Shown: positions 4,959 to 8,146 of the stretch, one piece after another
Numbering within the stretch: position 1 is the stretch's first letter
Layout of the letters: every line of letters begins with the position of its first letter
DNA from: Ilumatobacteraceae bacterium
Lineage (GTDB): Bacteria > Actinomycetota > Acidimicrobiia > Acidimicrobiales > Ilumatobacteraceae
Reading direction: 5' to 3'
Length of the DNA stretch: 8,146 nucleotides
Assembly: GCA_025456105.1 (NCBI GenBank)
Contig: JALOLG010000068.1
Location: 1-8,146, forward strand
Position numbers and translations under genes: made by a program
Notes under the pieces: model-generated
The model's input: only the letters and a program-made list of their open reading frames with translations
Databases searched by the model: none
What the model was told of the DNA's origin: nothing

Positions 4959-5375
4959 TCACGGTAGGGGTTCGATCACCGCCTGGGTCTGCGTCGTGCG
5001 GGTGACGAGCGTGCCGTCGTCGCGCCGGACGTCGGTCTGGACGACGATCGTGCGACGGCCGGTGTGGACCGGTGTGGCGGTGGCGCGCACTCGTCCCTCG
5101 ACGACCGGGCGGAAGAAGCTGGTCGCCGACTGGATCGTGGTGGTGATCGCACCCGCAGGTAGGTGCTGCGCGGCGCACGCGGCGCCGGTCGCATCGGCGA
5201 GCGCCATGAGGAAGCCGCCGTGGAGCGCACCGCCCGTCGTGCAGCGATCGGGCGACCACGAGCCGATCACGACGACCTCGTCGGGTGTCGAACGCTCGAC
5301 GTCGAGGCCGAGCAGCCGGGTGAGCGGCATGAGCCGATGGAGCAGCTCGGTCGCAGCGGGATCGATCGGGTGCAC
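4959..5375 (-). CDS. PaaI-family hotdog-fold acyl-CoA thioesterase
   Basis: This is a 138-aa protein from GTG 5375, the normal size for a single hotdog domain. The long N-terminal helix region (7-23) is followed by strand EVVVIGSW (33-40). Then comes the signature GGALHGGFLMALADATGAACA (48-68), with the HGG turn at 52-54 and the acidic residue Asp61 expected at the active site of the PaaI type. The strand ITTTIQSATSFFRPV and the end strands TIVVQTDVRRDDGTLVTRTTQTQAVI complete the fold. Such enzymes hydrolyse acyl- or aryl-CoA thioesters in the cytosol; the substrate is not readable. The start is well supported by AGGAGG 5 bases upstream. The frame is open far upstream as an antisense shadow of the STAND gene, which is not coding. 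The gene is likely co-transcribed with the ylxP-like gene and diverges from the STAND regulator. Confidence 0.9.
   Translation of the reverse strand: MHPIDPAATELLHRLMPLTRLLGLDVERSTPDEVVVIGSWSPDRCTTGGALHGGFLMALADATGAACAAQHLPAGAITTTIQSATSFFRPVVEGRVRATATPVHTGRRTIVVQTDVRRDDGTLVTRTTQTQAVIEPLP
4961..4968 (-). promoter_or_regulatory. CCTACCGT -10 box of the ylxP-like gene, inside the thioesterase 3' end
   Basis: On the minus strand CCTACCGT encodes part of the thioesterase's last codons (Leu-Pro-stop) and ends 6 bases before GTG 4954. The exact match and spacing suggest an internal leaderless promoter, although the bases are also under coding constraint. Confidence 0.5.
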
Positions 5376-5380
5376 GGTCG

Positions 5381-5386
5381 CCTCCT
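5381..5386 (-). promoter_or_regulatory. Shine-Dalgarno AGGAGG of the thioesterase gene
   Basis: AGGAGG on the minus strand, 5 bases before GTG 5375. It is the strongest ribosome binding site in the window and sets the thioesterase start. Confidence 0.8.
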
Positions 5387-5392
5387 CGGGTT

Positions 5393-5406
5393 CGGGTGTG
5401 CACCCG
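5393..5406. repeat. Inverted repeat CGGGTG-TG-CACCCG in the divergent spacer
   Basis: Perfect 6-base arms around two bases, in the 5' leader of the thioesterase gene, 7 bases upstream of its Shine-Dalgarno. It could be an operator or an mRNA hairpin. No known regulator box is recognised. Confidence 0.4.
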
Positions 5407-5424
5407 GGAGGCGTGAACTCGGAT

Positions 5425-5437
5425 CTCACGACGTGAG
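5425..5437. promoter_or_regulatory. Inverted repeat CTCACG-A-CGTGAG at the -35 position of the STAND gene
   Basis: A perfect 13-bp palindrome centred on base 5431. It begins 22 bases before the -10 hexamer TAGGCT at 5447, where a -35 element would sit, and no -35 consensus is seen there. This suggests an operator, perhaps for autoregulation by the STAND protein; the binding protein is unknown. Confidence 0.45.
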
Positions 5438-5444
5438 GCGCGCA

Positions 5445-5452
5445 CCTAGGCT
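5445..5452 (+). promoter_or_regulatory. CCTAGGCT -10 box of the STAND regulator gene (leaderless)
   Basis: TAGGCT (5447-5452) fits TANNNT and ends 7 bases before GTG 5460. The flanking CC matches the CCTACCGT boxes elsewhere in the window. No Shine-Dalgarno is visible, so this box argues for GTG 5460 over the in-frame GTG 5433. Confidence 0.55.
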
Positions 5453-5459
5453 GCTCGGT

Positions 5460-8069
5460 GTGGGGCTGATCGGGCGCGACGCCCAGCTCGACGAGCTCGA
5501 CGAGCGGCTGCGCTCGCACCGGCTGGTCACGGTGGTGGGTCCGGGCGGCATCGGCAAGACCACCCTCGCGCTGGCCGCCGGGGGCCGGTGCGCCGACCGG
5601 TTCCCGGGTGGCATCGACCTGGTCGACCTCACCCGGGTGGCGGCCGACGACGCCGTGCCGGGTGCGGTCGCGGGTCAGCTCGGCCTCGGCTCGTTCGACG
5701 GCGTGCTCGCGACGGGCTCGGCGCATCGGCGGCTGGTCGTGCTCGACAGCTGCGAGCACGTCATCGATGGTGCGGCGAGCGTGGCTCGGCGGCTCGTCGG
5801 ACCGGCCGACGGTGTCACCGTGCTCGCCACGAGCCGGTCGCCGCTCGAGCTGCCGGGCGAGGTGATCGTGGCACTCGCCCCGCTCGCGGTGCCGTCGGCG
5901 GTGCAGCTCTTCCTCGAGCGCGCGCTCGAAGCCGGTGCTCCGATCGGCGACGTCGACGTGGACGACGTCGCCTCGCTGTGTCGGCGACTCGACGGGCTCC
6001 CGCTGGCGATCGAGATCGCCGCCGCCCGGGCCCGCTCGATGGCGATCCCCGACATCGTGGCCCACCTCGACGCCGGCGTCGACGTGCTCGATCGCCCGCG
6101 CTTCCGTGGGCCGCAGCGGCATCGCAGCGTGGCCGAGACGATCGGGTGGTCGTTCGAGCTGCTCGACGAGCGAGGGCAGGCGACGCTCCCGCGGCTGGCC
6201 GTGTTCGACGGGCCCTTCACCTTGGCCGCTGCGCACCGCGTCGCCGGGGGTGATCTCGATCCGGTCGCGATGTCCGAGGTGGTGCGCGAGCTCGTCGACG
6301 CGTCGCTCGTCGTGGTCGACCGGTCGGTGGCACCGACTCGCTACCGGCTCCTCGACAGCGTGCGTCGCTTCGGTCTCGACCGACTGGACAGCGTGGGTGC
6401 GCTCGCGGCCACCCACGACCGATTCGTCGACCACGTCATCGACACCGCGGCGCGCTCGCTCGCGGGTGCGGCGCAGGTGTGGCGACCCGACCTGCTGCGC
6501 GAGCTGGGCGACCAGTACGACGACCTGGCCGCCGCGCTGCGGTGGTGCAACGGTCACGACGACGGCCCGCGACGGGCACTGCTGCTGTGCTCGATGCTCT
6601 GGGCGCTCGTCCACCAGGGGAGGGCCGACGACATCGCCGTGCTCGCACGCGAGACCCTCGCGCGCTGGCCCGAGCGCGACCGCCGGGTGGCCGCCGAGGC
6701 GATGGCCACGTGGGCGACGGCCGAGTACGTCACGGGTCAGCCGGGGCAGGCGCTCGCGATCGCCGAGTCCGCGCTCCCCACGGTGGTGGCGCCGTCGATC
6801 GCTGCGGTCACGCTGCGCCGGGTGATGGGCCAGGCCCGGCGGGCGCTCGGCGACGCAGCGGGAGCGATCGACGTGCTGACCGACGGCGCCCGGATCGGCC
6901 GCGAGCTGGGCATGTCGGCGATGGCGATCGAGCTCGACGTGGCGACGGCGCAGGTCCTGTGCGACGAGGGCCGCATCGACGAGGCGCTGGCGCTGGTGAC
7001 GGCGGCTCGCGCCGAGGCGCACGGGCTCGGCTCGGTGGTCTCGGAGGTGTGGGCGGCCGCGACCGAGGGGTGGATCCGGTTCCGGCGCGGTGACCCGGAT
7101 GCGCTCGCCACGGTGGAGGCGGCGCTCGAGCACGCCCGCGACATCGACTACCCGATCGCGATCGTGGCGAGCCTGCGTGCGGCGGCGGTCGTCCGCCTGG
7201 CCGCCGACGACGTCGAGCGGGCTCGACGTCACGTCGACGATCTCCTCCACGAGATCGTCGATCGCGGTGCGATCGTCAACACGAGGATGCTGGTCGACGC
7301 GGCGGCAGCGCTCGCCGACCACGTCGGGCACGCGTCGGCCGAGCGCCTCGCGGTCACCGCGGCGGCGCTGCCGGTGGTGTCGCTGATGGCAAGCACCGGG
7401 AGCGAGACCGTACGAGTCGCGTCGTCCGCGCTCGAGCCGCTCGGGGCCGTCGCAGCGATCGGCCTGGTGCGCGAGCTGCTCGCCGATCTCGCTGCAGGCG
7501 CGCCGTCGGGGGAGGTGCCGATCACCACGGCGCCGTCGGCTCGGCCGTCGCTGCGTGCGCGGGGCGACGACTGGGAGATCAGCTTCGAGGGCCGAATGGT
7601 TCACGTGCGTGCCTCGAAGGGCATGGCCGACCTGGCGACGTTGCTCGCCCAGGAAGGCCGTGAGGTGCACTGCCTCGACCTGATGGGCGCGGCGGTCGAC
7701 GAGTCGTCGACCGGCGACGTGATCGATGCCGAGGCGCGCCGGCGCTACGAGCAGCGGGTGCGCGATCTGCAGGCCGAGATCGACGAGGCCGACGACGCGG
7801 CCGACCTGGCCCGGGCCGAGCGGGCGAGGGCCGAGATGGACGCCATCGTCGACCAGCTCGTGGCGGCGCTCGGCCACGGCGGCCGCACCCGACGTGCTGC
7901 CGACAGCGCCGAGCGCGCCCGGTCGGCGGTGACGCAACGGGTGCGCTCGACGGTGCGGCGCCTCGCCGAGCTCGACCCGGCGCTCGGCCGGCACCTGTCG
8001 GTGTCGGTGCGGACCGGGATCTGGTGCAGCTACCAGCCCGAGCGGCCGATGGGCTGGGACGTCCGGTAG
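5460..8069 (+). CDS. STAND-type (NB-ARC-like) ATPase regulator with TPR-like region and atypical C-terminal module
   Basis: This is an 869-aa protein. Residues 1-260 are an AAA/NB-ARC-like ATPase: IGRDAQLDEL (4-13), Walker A GPGGIGKTT (27-35), Walker B RLVVLDSCEHV (91-101), sensor TVLATSRSPLELPGE (120-134) and the STAND motif LDGLPLAIEIAAARAR (177-192). Residues about 220-310 look like the winged-helix part that follows in such ATPases (SVAETIGWSFELLDE, then VVRELVDASLVVVD and YRLLDSVRRFGLDRL). Residues about 320-690 are Ala-rich paired helices, TPR/MalT-like. In place of the LuxR-type HTH often found at this end, residues 702-869 form another module: GMADLATLLAQEGREVHCLDLMGAA (721-745), a charged coiled coil (757-804), GHGGRTRR (805-812), then ERARSAVTQRVRSTVRRLAE (818-837) and SVRTGIWCSYQPE (849-861). 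Similar ends occur on other actinobacterial ATPases, as I remember. A signal-responsive cytoplasmic transcription regulator is likely. Start GTG 5460; in-frame GTG 5433 is the alternative. Confidence 0.88.
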   Translation: MGLIGRDAQLDELDERLRSHRLVTVVGPGGIGKTTLALAAGGRCADRFPGGIDLVDLTRVAADDAVPGAVAGQLGLGSFDGVLATGSAHRRLVVLDSCEHVIDGAASVARRLVGPADGVTVLATSRSPLELPGEVIVALAPLAVPSAVQLFLERALEAGAPIGDVDVDDVASLCRRLDGLPLAIEIAAARARSMAIPDIVAHLDAGVDVLDRPRFRGPQRHRSVAETIGWSFELLDERGQATLPRLAVFDGPFTLAAAHRVAGGDLDPVAMSEVVRELVDASLVVVDRSVAPTRYRLLDSVRRFGLDRLDSVGALAATHDRFVDHVIDTAARSLAGAAQVWRPDLLRELGDQYDDLAAALRWCNGHDDGPRRALLLCSMLWALVHQGRADDIAVLARETLARWPERDRRVAAEAMATWATAEYVTGQPGQALAIAESALPTVVAPSIAAVTLRRVMGQARRALGDAAGAIDVLTDGARIGRELGMSAMAIELDVATAQVLCDEGRIDEALALVTAARAEAHGLGSVVSEVWAAATEGWIRFRRGDPDALATVEAALEHARDIDYPIAIVASLRAAAVVRLAADDVERARRHVDDLLHEIVDRGAIVNTRMLVDAAAALADHVGHASAERLAVTAAALPVVSLMASTGSETVRVASSALEPLGAVAAIGLVRELLADLAAGAPSGEVPITTAPSARPSLRARGDDWEISFEGRMVHVRASKGMADLATLLAQEGREVHCLDLMGAAVDESSTGDVIDAEARRRYEQRVRDLQAEIDEADDAADLARAERARAEMDAIVDQLVAALGHGGRTRRAADSAERARSAVTQRVRSTVRRLAELDPALGRHLSVSVRTGIWCSYQPERPMGWDVR

Positions 8070-8078
8070 GCGGGTCGC

Positions 8079-8094
8079 GGCCGATCCGTCGGCC
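8079..8094 (+). terminator. Hairpin after the STAND gene
   Basis: GGCCGA-TCCG-TCGGCC is a perfect 6-bp stem with a 4-base loop, beginning 10 bases after the TAG at 8067-8069. It is very GC-rich and has no T-run, so it could be a terminator of the kind common in high-GC actinobacteria, or a chance structure. Confidence 0.35.
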
Positions 8095-8109
8095 CGCCGG
8101 CCCGCCCGG

Positions 8110-8115
8110 CACACT
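8110..8115 (+). promoter_or_regulatory. CACACT -10-like box before the gene at 8122
   Basis: CACACT ends 6 bases before ATG 8122. It differs from TANNNT only in the first base and has the same spacing as the other leaderless boxes in the window. No Shine-Dalgarno is seen. Confidence 0.35.
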
Positions 8116-8121
8116 CTGCCC

Positions 8122-8146
8122 ATGGCCCAGCACCCCACGACCGGGT
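8122..8146 (+). CDS. Start of a further gene, cut by the window end (partial)
   Basis: ATG 8122 opens MAQHPTTG and runs off the window. The codons end in G or C, the ATG follows a -10-like box, and a hairpin separates it from the STAND gene, so a new transcription unit probably begins here. Eight residues are too few to suggest a function. Confidence 0.45.

Noticed and set aside
3014..5005. Plus-strand open frame of 663 codons
   Set aside because: Arg/Ser/Pro-rich shadow of the hypothetical, CapA-like and ylxP regions, with no domain features.
5163..5459. Upstream extension of the STAND frame
   Set aside because: It overlaps the well-supported thioesterase on the other strand. The IGRDAQLDEL start of the ATPase domain begins right after GTG 5460, which has a -10 box at leaderless spacing.
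4959..8138. Minus-strand open frame of 1059 codons antisense to the STAND gene
   Set aside because: Only the last 138 codons (thioesterase) are protein-like with a proper RBS. The rest is Arg/His/Asp-rich antisense of a gene with clear Walker motifs, a common by-product of high GC at third codon positions.

Overview
The window is GC-rich, gene-dense bacterial chromosome. Coding frames carry mostly G or C at the third codon position, intergenic gaps are short, and several genes seem to start at the 5' end of their own transcript. Together with the protein families (DUF664/DinB, actinobacterial-type dienelactone hydrolase, STAND/TPR regulator), this points to an actinobacterium. Acidimicrobiia is my best guess, but only a guess. 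There are no rRNA, tRNA, CRISPR or mobile-element signals, and no gene-free stretch longer than 300 bases.

Layout, left to right: (1) the last codons of an unknown gene (1-53), followed at operon spacing by a tandem two-domain AHSA1/SRPBCC protein (70-1050, +). (2) A convergent dienelactone hydrolase gene (1603-1063, -) that is broken near 1130: the reading frame shifts and the stretch expected to hold the catalytic His is missing. (3) A membrane-anchored SRPBCC protein (1692-2333, +), convergent with (4) a DinB/DUF664 protein (2878-2339, -). (5) A compact divergent control region (2879-2958) with a promoter, an 18-base palindrome resembling a DtxR-family metal-regulator operator, and a possible 9-codon leader ORF, ahead of (6) an unrecognised 171-aa protein (2959-3474, +). 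(7) A CapA-like metallophosphatase with an N-terminal membrane segment (3498-4649, +), convergent with (8) a two-gene minus-strand unit, PaaI-type thioesterase then DUF503/YlxP (5375-4664). (9) A divergent 84-base spacer with two inverted repeats, then (10) an 869-aa STAND ATPase regulator with a TPR-like middle and an unusual C-terminal module (5460-8069, +). (11) The first codons of another gene (8122 onward).

The genes do not form one obvious pathway; most look like small housekeeping or accessory enzymes with separate promoters. The best-supported system-level observation is regulatory. The 8-mer CCTACCGT occurs three times in the window (by eye), each time ending 6 or 7 bases before a start codon, and close variants precede two more starts. 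This is the geometry of leaderless actinobacterial promoters. The other points of interest are the decayed hydrolase, the DtxR-like operator over an orphan gene, and the STAND regulator, whose C-terminus may be a winged helix split by a coiled coil.
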